Origin: CAVQUE01 sp046290435
Lineage (GTDB): Bacteria > Actinomycetota > Acidimicrobiia > Acidimicrobiales > UBA8592
DNA: 24,539 bases
Reading direction: 5' to 3'
NCBI GenBank assembly: GCA_046290435.1
Contig: JBKAGO010000063.1
Coordinates: 1-24,539 of the forward strand
Below the pieces are notes generated by a model. It was not told where the DNA came from and did not search any database. It saw nothing but the letters and a program-made list of their open reading frames with translations. Below are positions 1 to 7,084 of this stretch, one piece after another. A program made the translations under genes and the position numbers. Position 1 is the stretch's first letter; each line of letters starts with the position of its first letter.

Positions 1-84
1 ACCCCAGAACACCACCACGACCAACGCCTACCCAGACCGCCGATCGGTGGATTCAGGCTCAGAGCGGCTCCTGTAGGTCTCGGC

Positions 85-255
85 GTGATTCCGAAAAGCC
101 AGATCGTCCGTCAACTGCGCTTCGCAGGGTTCGAGTCGGCTCGGGACGAGTCGCCAGGGGTGACCGGCATCGACCTCGCCTCGGTCGTGCGCATCAGTCC
201 CGAGGATGAGTGGCCGAGGGAGCGCCTGATCGAAGAGCTTGGAGCGCCGAGGTGA
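85..255 (+). CDS. small hypothetical protein (56 aa)
   Basis: A GTG-initiated frame encodes 56 residues beginning VIPKSQIVRQ and ending in a charged segment (EDEWPRERLIEELGAPR). The same frame is open back to base 1, so this may instead be the C-terminal end of a longer gene starting outside the window. Codon third positions are mostly G or C, as in the neighbouring genes, which is the main argument that it is coding. I recognise no domain and saw no ribosome binding site. It lies about 100 nt upstream of the AbiE pair on the same strand; a link to that pair would be guesswork. Confidence 0.35.
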   Translation: MIPKSQIVRQLRFAGFESARDESPGVTGIDLASVVRISPEDEWPRERLIEELGAPR

Positions 256-268
256 AGCGACCTGAACC

Positions 269-326
269 GGAACCGTTCAACAAACTACAAGTGTGCAACT
301 TCGTTTCTTCATCATAACCCGGTTCC
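269..326. repeat. 7-bp inverted repeat upstream of AbiEi, possible operator
   Basis: GGAACCG at 269-275 is mirrored by CGGTTCC at 320-326, just upstream of the -10 box of the antitoxin gene. AbiEi antitoxins are known to repress their own operon by binding inverted repeats at the promoter, so this is a reasonable candidate. The arms are short and widely spaced, so chance is a real alternative. Confidence 0.25.
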
Positions 327-343
327 TGGACCGTGTTATGACG

Positions 344-349
344 TACAAT
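344..349 (+). promoter_or_regulatory. -10 box of a leaderless AbiE operon promoter
   Basis: TACAAT lies 6 nt before the ATG at 356, so the predicted transcription start falls on or beside the start codon. This favours the ATG at 356 over the in-frame ATG at 293, which would put the promoter inside the gene. No convincing -35 hexamer is present. Confidence 0.6.
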
Positions 350-355
350 CGGTGC

Positions 356-988
356 ATGCCCCGTATCGTTGACGAGCTCGCACGCCGCCAGCTAAAGGTC
401 GGACGCCCGGATTCGTTCGACGTCGAACGAGCAGACACCGAGCTGCGGCGACTCACCGAGAACGGCAGTGTGCTGCAGCTCTCGAAGGGCTTCTACGTTC
501 TCGTCCCCGAGGACCGACGGAGCCCGGACACGACCTGGCGGCCCACCATTGAAGGCGCAGCACTCGGCATGGCAGTCGCGCTCTACGGCCCTGACGAAGT
601 CGCCCTCGTCGGCCCCTCGGCCGCCAGGGCGCACCGCTGCTACCCCCGAGCCCTCGGAACGGGCTATGTGTCGATCCCTGGGAGGTTGCGCACGAGGGGA
701 ACCATCGTCGGGACCATCCGATTCGTCACGCGCGACCTGTCGAACATGGACACCGTCCGCGTGGAGACCGACCTCGGGCCTGGCTGGGCCACCAGCGTCG
801 AACAGACCGCACTCGACCTTTGTCGTGACCGGCCTGCATGGGGCATCACCGACGAGGCCCGAACCGAGATGATCCGTCGACTCGCCGACCGGATCGACTG
901 GGACCTGATCGACGAGATCGCCGAATCGACACGCGGCGTCAAGACGCTGCACAGGCTTCGCACGATGCTTGGTCGACCCCGGCCATGA
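356..988 (+). CDS. abiEi: type IV toxin-antitoxin AbiEi-family antitoxin
   Basis: The 210-residue protein has the AbiEi layout: an N-terminal winged-helix segment (about residues 1-55, beginning MPRIVDELARRQ and including LSKGFYVLVPEDRR) followed by a mixed alpha/beta C-terminal domain. In this family the antitoxin counteracts the nucleotidyltransferase toxin and also represses the operon. The start was placed at 356 because a -10 box lies 6 nt upstream; the longer frame from 293 would add 21 residues unlike the family N-terminus. Its TGA overlaps the toxin ATG in an ATGA junction, so the two are almost certainly translationally coupled. Family assignment rests on domain pattern and on the toxin partner. 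Confidence 0.82.
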   Translation: MPRIVDELARRQLKVGRPDSFDVERADTELRRLTENGSVLQLSKGFYVLVPEDRRSPDTTWRPTIEGAALGMAVALYGPDEVALVGPSAARAHRCYPRALGTGYVSIPGRLRTRGTIVGTIRFVTRDLSNMDTVRVETDLGPGWATSVEQTALDLCRDRPAWGITDEARTEMIRRLADRIDWDLIDEIAESTRGVKTLHRLRTMLGRPRP

Positions 989-1734
989 TCGACCGCGCCG
1001 AGATCGAGACGGTCGCCGGCCGGTTCGGCGCGCCAGATACCCAGATCATCCGCGACAACCTCATCAGCCACGTGCTCGCTGCGATCGCCGACTGGCGCGA
1101 CCGCGAACGCATCACGTTCTTCGGCGGCACCGCGCTCTGTCGCACATGGCTACCCGACCTCCGCCTGTCCGAAGACATCGACCTGCTCGTCGACAGCCCC
1201 GCCGACGGGGACGGTCTGCGGCCTCACATCACCAGACGGCTCCGTCGTGAGTTCCCCAGCCTCGCCTGGACCCGCCTCGGCTCCCAACATCAGGTCGAGA
1301 CGTGGACCCTCGCCACCGACGACCTCGAGGTCAAGGTGCAGTTCGCTCGGCGGCCTGAGTGGCAGGCGATTCCGGCTGTCCTCGAAGCGGTTCAGCTCCG
1401 CTACTCCGACCTCCCGGAAGCTGCCGCACTCCGCGTGCCAACGCCCAGCGGATTCGCAGCGATGAAGCTCATGGCCTGGTTCGACCGCCATACCCCTCGC
1501 GACCTCTACGACCTCGCTGCACTCGCCGACGCCGGCCACATCGACGAAGCCGCCGTGGGGCTCGTGCGTTCGATCGCCGGTTTCACACCCGGCGCCGCCA
1601 CCCTCGAGCGCACGGTCCCCCGCTCGGTCGTCTCGTCATGGCAGACCGAGCTCGGGCACCAGGCCTCCGACCTCGCCTCACCAGACGACTGCCTTGCTCG
1701 CGTGCGCGCCGCCCTCGACCGGGTCACAGAGTGA
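985..1734 (+). CDS. abiEii: nucleotidyltransferase toxin, AbiEii/AbiGii family
   Basis: The 249-residue protein carries hallmarks of the AbiEii branch of the DNA polymerase beta-like nucleotidyltransferase fold: GGT at residues 47-49, the metal-binding acidic pair in LSEDIDLLVD (D64 and D66), a lysine-containing strand (EVKVQF), a later lysine (MKLMAW, K161) and the family motif RDLYDLAAL at 172-180. Such toxins transfer nucleotides to cellular RNA acceptors and some protect against phage; the target of this one cannot be read from sequence. The ATG overlaps the antitoxin stop by 4 nt. All key residues are present, so the toxin looks intact. Confidence 0.88.
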   Translation: MIDRAEIETVAGRFGAPDTQIIRDNLISHVLAAIADWRDRERITFFGGTALCRTWLPDLRLSEDIDLLVDSPADGDGLRPHITRRLRREFPSLAWTRLGSQHQVETWTLATDDLEVKVQFARRPEWQAIPAVLEAVQLRYSDLPEAAALRVPTPSGFAAMKLMAWFDRHTPRDLYDLAALADAGHIDEAAVGLVRSIAGFTPGAATLERTVPRSVVSSWQTELGHQASDLASPDDCLARVRAALDRVTE

Positions 1735-1897
1735 CGCCCAGAGGATCGAACACCGGCTCAGATATCAGGAATCAAAACTCGACGGAACGTCAAGGCTTGA
1801 CACCCTGGATCGGGTGAAGGCCGAGAGGATCAGCCCGAGTGCCCTGCCGGACTGGCTGCTCGGATCGTCACGGGGGCGTGGGGGCGCCGACCGGGCG

Positions 1898-1923
1898 CGT
1901 CGCACTGCAGATCGGGCGCGACG
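1898..1923. terminator. weak hairpin between convergent AbiEii and HNH genes
   Basis: CGTCGC (1898-1903) pairs with GCGACG (1918-1923) across a 14-nt loop, in the 231-nt gap between two converging genes. There is no T-tract. The rest of the gap (1735-1965) holds nothing I recognise, though its first 70 nt are noticeably less GC-rich than the surroundings. Confidence 0.25.
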
Positions 1924-1965
1924 AAGCGCGGCAGCTGGCTGGAGATCGCGTGGGGGCGTTGTGGT

Positions 1966-3276
1966 TCATGGGATTTCGGTGCCGTCGGGGCGCAGGGTGT
2001 GCCAGTGGCCGTTGTCGTCTCGGTAGACGGTGAAGCCTTTCTGGCGGAATCGGTTGTGCATGCCGCAGTCGGGCCCCCCGTTGCCGGGGTTGGTTCTTCC
2101 TCCTCGGCTGTGTTCGGTGAGGTGGTCGATCTCACATGCCGAGGCGCGTACGCAGCAGCCGATGAAGATGCATTGGTGCGATGCCGCTCTGGCGGCGTCG
2201 CGGGCTGCGCCGGTGAAGAAGCGGCGTTCGCCGAGGTCGATGACGGTGCCTTTGGCGTCGACGATCATGCGCCGTATGGCGTGGACCATGGCGCAGGCGA
2301 TGGCTTCGGTTGGGTCGAGGGGGACGCCGTCGATGGTTTCGCACCGGTAGGTGTCGGGATCGAGGGGCGTGTTGGTGTCGCCTGCGTAGCGGCGGGCCAT
2401 GGTCTCGAACGTTTCGGCTGACCAGATGACGCTGTGGGTGAAGCTCGCGGGCACGGTGGGGGTGGAGGAGTTGGCGGCGTCTTCGAAGACGCGGACCAGG
2501 GCGTCGGCGCGGCGTTGGGCCGGGGTGCGGGCCAAGTGGAGTTCGCAGGTGTCGTCGCCGTGAACGAGGCGGGCGGCTTCCCAGTCGGCCAAGTATTCGG
2601 CGCGGATGTAGTACTGCCAGATCTCGTCGATCTGCGCGCCTTGCATGGCAGCGAAGCCCCCGTCGAGGTCCCAGGAGAGATCGATGGGGTTCTGCACGAT
2701 CCGGGCGTCACGATTGCGATGCATACGCTCGTTCGCGGGTTCGGGCCCGTCTTCGTCGATCAACCGCTCCCATTCGCGGACCCTGATCTCGAACGTCCGG
2801 TAATCGCAGTGGCGGGCCTGGTCGAGGAACCATTCCTGACGCAACACCATCGCCCCCGCCACACGAGGGTTCGCGTGCACCCGACCCAACAGGTGCACCT
2901 GGTCGATGCCGATCCCCCCGACACGGAACGCCGCAGCCACGAGGTCCAGGGATGCGAGCATGCGTCGGGCCCGGTCACGATCCAACGCCTCACCGCCCGA
3001 GTGGCGCCCCGAATGACGCGCCAGGGTCTTGACGGATGCGAACCCGTCGCCACGGTGCAGGTTGCGGGCGTCGATGTTGGCCATCAACTCCAACTGGGCT
3101 GCGTGCACCCGCCGCGCCAGGCGATCCAGCTCGACCATCGCGGCGGTCGCCTCCGGCGACGACACCGGAGTGAGCCGGGAGTCGAAGAGCGCGTCGATGG
3201 CGGCGTCGAGCCCGACCAGGGGCCCGACTGCGTCGGAAGCGTCGGCCGGCCGGTCCGGCTGCGTCAACAACTCCAT
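1966..3276 (-). CDS. DUF222 (13E12-type) HNH endonuclease
   Basis: The 436-residue protein has the DUF222-HNH architecture that is repeated in many actinobacterial genomes. The N-terminal two thirds is the helical DUF222 region (for example ALFDSRL, ELDRLARRVHAAQLELMANI and the VHLLGRVHANPRV segment). The C-terminal HNH domain spans about residues 369-420, with CEIDHLTEHSRGG (D384, H385), the following GNGGPDC segment and MHNRF (H407, N408). Cysteines around the HNH core may form a structural zinc site. These proteins are predicted nucleases, often linked to mobile elements, with poorly known roles. The start at 3276 was chosen because a TAGTGT box lies 7 nt upstream; an in-frame ATG at 3306 is the alternative. 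Nothing suggests it is broken. Confidence 0.85.
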   Translation of the reverse strand: MELLTQPDRPADASDAVGPLVGLDAAIDALFDSRLTPVSSPEATAAMVELDRLARRVHAAQLELMANIDARNLHRGDGFASVKTLARHSGRHSGGEALDRDRARRMLASLDLVAAAFRVGGIGIDQVHLLGRVHANPRVAGAMVLRQEWFLDQARHCDYRTFEIRVREWERLIDEDGPEPANERMHRNRDARIVQNPIDLSWDLDGGFAAMQGAQIDEIWQYYIRAEYLADWEAARLVHGDDTCELHLARTPAQRRADALVRVFEDAANSSTPTVPASFTHSVIWSAETFETMARRYAGDTNTPLDPDTYRCETIDGVPLDPTEAIACAMVHAIRRMIVDAKGTVIDLGERRFFTGAARDAARAASHQCIFIGCCVRASACEIDHLTEHSRGGRTNPGNGGPDCGMHNRFRQKGFTVYRDDNGHWHTLRPDGTEIP

Positions 3277-3283
3277 GCATCGA

Positions 3284-3289
3284 ACACTA
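3284..3289 (-). promoter_or_regulatory. -10 box of leaderless HNH gene promoter
   Basis: On the minus strand TAGTGT fits TANNNT and stands 7 nt before the ATG at 3276. It would overlap the coding region if the alternative start at 3306 were used, so it argues for 3276. Confidence 0.5.
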
Positions 3290-3404
3290 GTTCGGGGGTG
3301 TGACATTCTCGCCCGGGCCAGCCGCAACTCTGCCACCCCCTTCCTGGGGTTTCGTCGTTCGGTGGCCGGATCGTCGTGTGGACACCCGGAGCGCAGCGTG
3401 GCGA

Positions 3405-4025
3405 TCAGTGCAGCACGGCAACGCAGCGTCGACACCGTTCGGCGACCAGATCGACGAGGCGTCCGGGTAGGTCCGACCCGAGGTCGGCGACCCCGCCGTC
3501 GGCGGCCCCGGCTGCGGTGGCGAATGCCTCCGGTGTGCGGGTGGCCAGGTCGATGACCCTTTCGACGAGCCGGGTCCGGTCGCTCCCGGCCAGCAGCAGG
3601 CCGTAGTTCTTGGCGTGGGCGTCGGTGCCGGCGATCAGCCAGTTGAAGGCCAGCGCGTCGGCGAACCGCCAGACGTCGGTCTCGGCATCGGGCGCCGGCA
3701 GCGCCGACCGCAGCAACTCGGCGATGCCGGCGGGCGTCGGGCCACCGTCGGCCTGGTACTTGCGGGCCGGGGCGACCGACAGCGCTTGGCAGAGATCCTC
3801 CTGGTGCACCCGGATGACCGCCCCGTTGCGCCGAGTCCGGTCGAAGCGCTCGACGACAACCGCGCTCTCGTCCTCGACGGTCTCCACCATGGTTCGCGCC
3901 GCCGAGAGGCCGAGCAGGCGCGCCGCCGTGAGGCAGAGGTGCTCGTTGAGATGCTGGGCCTCGAATCCGGCCACAGCCGGCTTGAGGATGTGTGTTGTCG
4001 CAGCTGCGCCGCTCGGCACCCCCAT
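3405..4025 (-). pseudogene. hipA: truncated HipA-type serine/threonine kinase toxin remnant
   Basis: A 206-residue frame matches the middle of HipA kinases: THILKP at 11-16 (ATP-binding lysine K15), FEAQHLNEHLCLTAARLLGL, VVERFDR, the segment VHQEDLCQALSVAPARKYQ, and the catalytic loop GTDAHAKNY (D135, N140). Full HipA proteins are about 400-440 residues. Here the N-terminal subdomain is missing: the frame closes at a stop near 4080, just upstream of GVPSGAAATTHILKP. After GLLLAGSDR the sequence jumps to the C-terminal helices (RLVERVIDLATRTPEAF...GSDLPGRLVDLVAE), omitting roughly 80 residues that include the second metal-binding Asp region. No HipB antitoxin gene adjoins it. Loss of both regions makes an active kinase unlikely; a short expressed fragment is possible. 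Confidence 0.8.
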
Positions 4026-4188
4026 CGAGCGTCGGCGCTGTCGGGCAGATTCGATCGGCGGACAGGACGTCCGGCGCCATCAGCGGTTACAGAGTTGCGG
4101 AGTTTCAGAGCGGGTCTCGCAGCGGCCGCCGATGCGCGCCAGCCGGAGGTGCGGTCATCTCCGATCCGATCTCGGGTGCCGATTCGGC

Positions 4189-5472
4189 TCAGCGCACGAC
4201 CAACGCCGACCAGGTGGATCGGTTCAGGGCCTGATCGATGGCGCGCACCCGGTACCCGGCGCCGGCCCGCGGAGCCTCGTCGACGAAGCTCGTCGTCCCG
4301 GCCGGCACCCATCCGTACCAACGCCCGTCGCGCTGGATGGCGTACTCCCGCAGCCCGGAGGCGCCGATGTCGACGACGGCGTCCCAGCTGACGGTGACCG
4401 TCCCGTCGGCGTTGTCGACGACCCGTGCGTTACGCGGTGTCGGCGGCGCGGTGACGTCGCGGCCCCCGAGCGAAACAGTCACCGGTGCGGACCAGCCCGA
4501 CCTGTTGAGAGCCCGGTCGAAGGCGCGCACGCTGTAGGCGGCTCGATCGATGGGGCTCTCGTCGGTCCAGGTCGTCTCGTTGCCGGGTACCCAGGCGTAC
4601 CAGGAGCCGTTTCGCCAGATGTGGTAGCCGCGGATGCCGGATTCCGGATCGGCCGACGGCGACCACGTGAGCAGGACGCGAGCACCAGCACCGCCACCGT
4701 CACCGGCACCGACGGCGTCGATCCAGTCGACGGGGCCGGATCCGAAGCGCATCGCCAGATCGTCGTAGCTCTGGGAGTGGGTCTTGGCGCTGTGCGTGCC
4801 GATGGTGACCGACGCGAGGGTGACGTCGTTGCCGACCGAGACGATGGTCCCCTGATCCACACCGTCGATCCGGACCGTCGCGCTGTGGCGCGTCCCGGCA
4901 TAGGCAACGAGGACCTCGACCAGGTACCAGCGCCCCGGCACCACGGCGAAGCTGCTCTCGTCGCTGTCGCCCGAGTAGAGATCCCACTTGAAGCGCTGCA
5001 TGTCGCCGGTGACGAAGAAGTCGAAGTTCCGCCGACCGTCGCTGTTGGCGACCGTGAGGAGGTCGACGCTCTGTTCCTCTCCCCGGCTCTCGAGGCGCAC
5101 CCAGGTGCGGACCGACGCGTGGGTCGTGCCCGGCGGGACGACCCCGCTCCCCCATTGGGCGAACGACGGCGCATCGGTCGATGCGCTGCGCACACCGGCG
5201 TTGCCGGATCGTGCGGCCGAAGTCGCGACGTCGACGCGGATGCTCGACGTGGCTCCGGCGAGGCCCGGGGCCTCGCCGTCGACGCGCACATCGACGCCAT
5301 CGTCGCCATCGCCGGGCAGGACCTGCGCCACAACACCGGTCGGGGTCGACGGGGCGGTCACGTCCTGTGCAGCGGCTCCCGGAGCGAATGCAGCGAACGC
5401 GGTCAGGCTCGAGGCGGCAACGAGCGTCGCGGCGAGGCGCCGACGGGCGGAGGTGGAGAGGCGAATCGACAT
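4189..5472 (-). CDS. secreted protein with lectin/LamG-like and two FN3-like domains
   Basis: The 427-residue product begins with a classical signal peptide: a basic N-terminus (RLSTSARRR), a hydrophobic core (LAATLVAASSLTAFAAFA) and an AAA-type cleavage site near residue 35. About residues 55-240 resemble a concanavalin A-like/LamG jelly roll, including FDFFVTGDMQRFKWDLYSGD and WYLVEVLVAYAG, as in polysaccharide-binding or cleaving proteins. Two fibronectin type III-like repeats follow (about 245-335 and 336-427), sharing the pattern WRNGSWYAWVPG / QRDGRWYGWVPAG and the ending AFDRALNRSGWSAPV / AIDQALNRSTWSALV. No catalytic residues were identified, so a binding or cell-surface role is inferred. 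The start at 5472 is the only one preceding the signal peptide. Confidence 0.72.
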   Translation of the reverse strand: MSIRLSTSARRRLAATLVAASSLTAFAAFAPGAAAQDVTAPSTPTGVVAQVLPGDGDDGVDVRVDGEAPGLAGATSSIRVDVATSAARSGNAGVRSASTDAPSFAQWGSGVVPPGTTHASVRTWVRLESRGEEQSVDLLTVANSDGRRNFDFFVTGDMQRFKWDLYSGDSDESSFAVVPGRWYLVEVLVAYAGTRHSATVRIDGVDQGTIVSVGNDVTLASVTIGTHSAKTHSQSYDDLAMRFGSGPVDWIDAVGAGDGGGAGARVLLTWSPSADPESGIRGYHIWRNGSWYAWVPGNETTWTDESPIDRAAYSVRAFDRALNRSGWSAPVTVSLGGRDVTAPPTPRNARVVDNADGTVTVSWDAVVDIGASGLREYAIQRDGRWYGWVPAGTTSFVDEAPRAGAGYRVRAIDQALNRSTWSALVVR

Positions 5473-5480
5473 GCCATGGA

Positions 5481-5486
5481 AAGGTA
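5481..5486 (-). promoter_or_regulatory. -10 box for the secreted FN3 protein gene
   Basis: TACCTT on the minus strand lies 8 nt before the ATG at 5472, with no Shine-Dalgarno sequence in between, consistent with near-leaderless expression. The 161-nt gap between this gene and the divergent gene at 5634 carries both promoters. Confidence 0.42.
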
Positions 5487-5620
5487 CGAGCCGCTTCGGC
5501 GTCTCGAATCGGCCCCGAGGCTCGACGACATCGACAGAGCGTGACAGGCGCTCACCCAGAGTGATATCGATTCGGCTGGCCCGGCGCCCTCGCAGCTGTC
5601 CGGAAACCGGACGGTCGCCG

Positions 5621-5626
5621 TACGCT
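5621..5626 (+). promoter_or_regulatory. -10 box of leaderless promoter for the 109-aa protein
   Basis: TACGCT fits TANNNT and is followed by 7 nt and then the GTG at 5634. It supports the reality of this otherwise unrecognised gene and selects the GTG as its start. Confidence 0.55.
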
Positions 5627-5633
5627 CCACGAC

Positions 5634-5963
5634 GTGCGAGCACGGGACCGGTCAGGACGAGAGTACGCCCAGGCACGCAACCTGAACGACGCCACGGCGG
5701 CCGCGATCGACGAGGCTCTCCGTCTGGTGGCCACACTCGGACCCGAGCCGCACGTCGATGCAGGCATCGACGTGGCGTTCGCATCGGCGGGCGACGCAGT
5801 GTTCGCACGCAAACGCCTCAACGAGGCACTGGCAGTGCGCGAGCTGCTCGACGACGTCGAGGCCTGGGTGTGGGAATCGCGGCGCCACGTGAGCGCGCCT
5901 CTCACCGATGCGGGAAGGACGAACGGCTTCGAGCTGCGCGTCCGGCGCCGTCGCGCGAGCTGA
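5634..5963 (+). CDS. hypothetical protein (109 aa)
   Basis: I do not recognise this family. The protein is small, soluble, rich in Ala, Asp and Arg, and predicted largely helical: NDATAAAIDEALRLVATLG, then AFASAGDAVFARKRLNEALAVRELLDDVEAWVWESRR, ending in a basic tail (FELRVRRRRAS). There is no signal peptide, membrane segment or cysteine. A GTG start is chosen because of the -10 box 7 nt upstream. It converges on the rhodanese gene with a 12-nt gap, which leaves almost no room for a terminator. Codon use matches its neighbours, so it is probably a real gene. Confidence 0.6.
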   Translation: MRARDRSGREYAQARNLNDATAAAIDEALRLVATLGPEPHVDAGIDVAFASAGDAVFARKRLNEALAVRELLDDVEAWVWESRRHVSAPLTDAGRTNGFELRVRRRRAS

Positions 5964-5975
5964 GCCGCCGAAGCC

Positions 5976-6266
5976 TCAGGCCGCAGCCGCCATCATCCCG
6001 CCCGAGAGATTGACGACGTCGCCGAAGCCGATCGATTCGAGGTACTCGGCGGCGCGACCGCTGCGGGCACCGCTGCGGCACAACAACACCACCCGCCGGC
6101 TCGGGTCGAGCTCGCCGGCGCGGGCGGCGAGGTCGCCGAGCGGCAGGTTGCGCGCTCCGGGCAGGCTGCCGGAGGCGAACTCGTCTGGCTGGCGGACGTC
6201 GATGAGCTGGGCGCCGGGGGTGAGCGCTGACTCGTAGTCGGCGGTGGGGACCTCGAGGATGGTCAT
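5976..6266 (-). CDS. single-domain rhodanese-like sulfurtransferase
   Basis: This 96-residue protein is one rhodanese domain of GlpE/PspE size. It has LIDVRQPDEFASGSLPGARNLP (CH2A-type motif) and the active-site loop CRSGARSG with the persulfide-carrying cysteine C63, then AAEYLESIGF and VVNLSGGM. It is expected to move sulfane sulfur between donors and thiol or cyanide acceptors in the cytosol. The ATG overlaps the TGA of the carbonic anhydrase gene (ATGA), and AGGAG lies about 8 nt upstream inside that gene, so the two are co-transcribed and translationally coupled. The CsoR/CstR-like operator upstream of the operon fits persulfide handling, since CstR regulons often contain rhodaneses. Confidence 0.9.
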   Translation of the reverse strand: MTILEVPTADYESALTPGAQLIDVRQPDEFASGSLPGARNLPLGDLAARAGELDPSRRVVLLCRSGARSGRAAEYLESIGFGDVVNLSGGMMAAAA

Positions 6267-6901
6267 AGGGGGGCTCCTGTGGTCGGGGCCGCATCCTGGC
6301 GGCCGGGGGATGGTTCTGGTTCGGGGCTGGGCGATGCCGCCAGGGCGAGATCGGCGGGGGTCTCGATCAGGTGGAGTGCGCCGCCTCGGACATCGTGGAC
6401 GGCGCCCCGGACGGTCAGCATCCCTGCTCGGACAGCGACACCAGCCGGGCCGTCGTGGCGGCCGATGGCCTCGATCGCCTCGATGACGTTGCGGGCCGAG
6501 AGCTCGTCGGGGTCGCTGATGCCACTTCGGCGGGCCAGCGCGCAGATCGGACCGGTGATCGGGTTGTAGGTGCCCTCGCACGCGCCTGCGAGGGCCGCAC
6601 CGATCGCGCCGCACGCGGTGTGGCCGAGAACGACGACGAGTTCGACGCCGAGATGTTCGACGGCATAGTCGAGGCTTGCCAACGCCGTCGGCGTCGCGGT
6701 GTTGCCGGCGACGCGCACCACGAAGAGCTCGCCAGCCGGCTGGTCGAAGACGAGCGTGGGGGGGACCCGGGCGTCGGAGCACGCCAGCACGGCGACGCTC
6801 GGTCGGTGCACCGGCTCGTCACCGGTGCAGTTGAGCCGTTCGGGTGCAGTCGATGCCGCCGCGGCGAGGCTCTCCCAGGTGGCAGGGCCGCTACCAGGCA
6901 T
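6263..6901 (-). CDS. beta-class carbonic anhydrase
   Basis: This 212-residue enzyme should interconvert CO2 and bicarbonate using zinc. The ligands are all visible with canonical spacing: CSDARVPP (C41, the Asp-Arg dyad D43/R45) and GHTACGAI (H94, C97). VVRVAGNTAT and LDYAVEHLGVELVVVLGH are also typical of the family. The last 20 or so residues are proline-rich and outside the domain. The start at 6901 is backed by GGAGG 7 nt upstream. It is first in an operon with the rhodanese gene. Pairing with a rhodanese, and a promoter overlapped by a metal- or persulfide-sensor-like palindrome, are unusual for a carbonic anhydrase. Confidence 0.92.
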   Translation of the reverse strand: MPGSGPATWESLAAAASTAPERLNCTGDEPVHRPSVAVLACSDARVPPTLVFDQPAGELFVVRVAGNTATPTALASLDYAVEHLGVELVVVLGHTACGAIGAALAGACEGTYNPITGPICALARRSGISDPDELSARNVIEAIEAIGRHDGPAGVAVRAGMLTVRGAVHDVRGGALHLIETPADLALAASPSPEPEPSPGRQDAAPTTGAPL

Positions 6902-6940
6902 CGACGTGCCTCCGGTCTCGATAGATCCGCATATCCGTAC

Positions 6941-6967
6941 ATTATACGCCTGGGGGTATCGAGACAA
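6941..6967 (-). promoter_or_regulatory. promoter of the carbonic anhydrase-rhodanese operon
   Basis: On the minus strand a perfect TATAAT (plus-strand 6941-6946) is preceded by TTGTCT (6962-6967) with a 15-nt spacer; CTTGTC with 16 nt is an alternative register. The predicted leader is about 33 nt and includes GGAGG. This is the best sigma70-type -10 in the window. The short spacer coincides with a palindrome, as in promoters tuned by a repressor. Confidence 0.6.
6944..6959. promoter_or_regulatory. CsoR/CstR-like operator palindrome
   Basis: The minus-strand sequence ATACCCCCAGGCGTAT is a 16-bp imperfect palindrome that closely follows the ATACCCC-GGGGTAT pattern bound by the CsoR family (copper sensor CsoR, persulfide sensor CstR). 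It overlaps the -10 box and sits in the promoter spacer, where bound protein would block RNA polymerase. It lies between the carbonic anhydrase-rhodanese operon and a divergent DUF305 gene, and could serve both. No CsoR-type regulator gene is in the window. Confidence 0.5.
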
Positions 6968-7084
6968 GTACTGGCTCGCAGGCGCCGCTCGCGGGCGAGT
7001 GCGCCTCGGGCGTTTGCCGTCACCGCTCCGGGATAGTCCGTCGGTGGGGAATGCCGAGTTCCTCACCGACCATCGGAGGCCACG

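Noticed and set aside
2434..3303. 289-codon plus-strand frame opposite the HNH gene
   Set aside because: Antisense of a clear DUF222-HNH protein.
3610..5544. 644-codon plus-strand frame across the HipA remnant and the secreted FN3 gene
   Set aside because: Composition is Arg/Asp/Gly noise, with no domain; the minus-strand proteins are recognisable.
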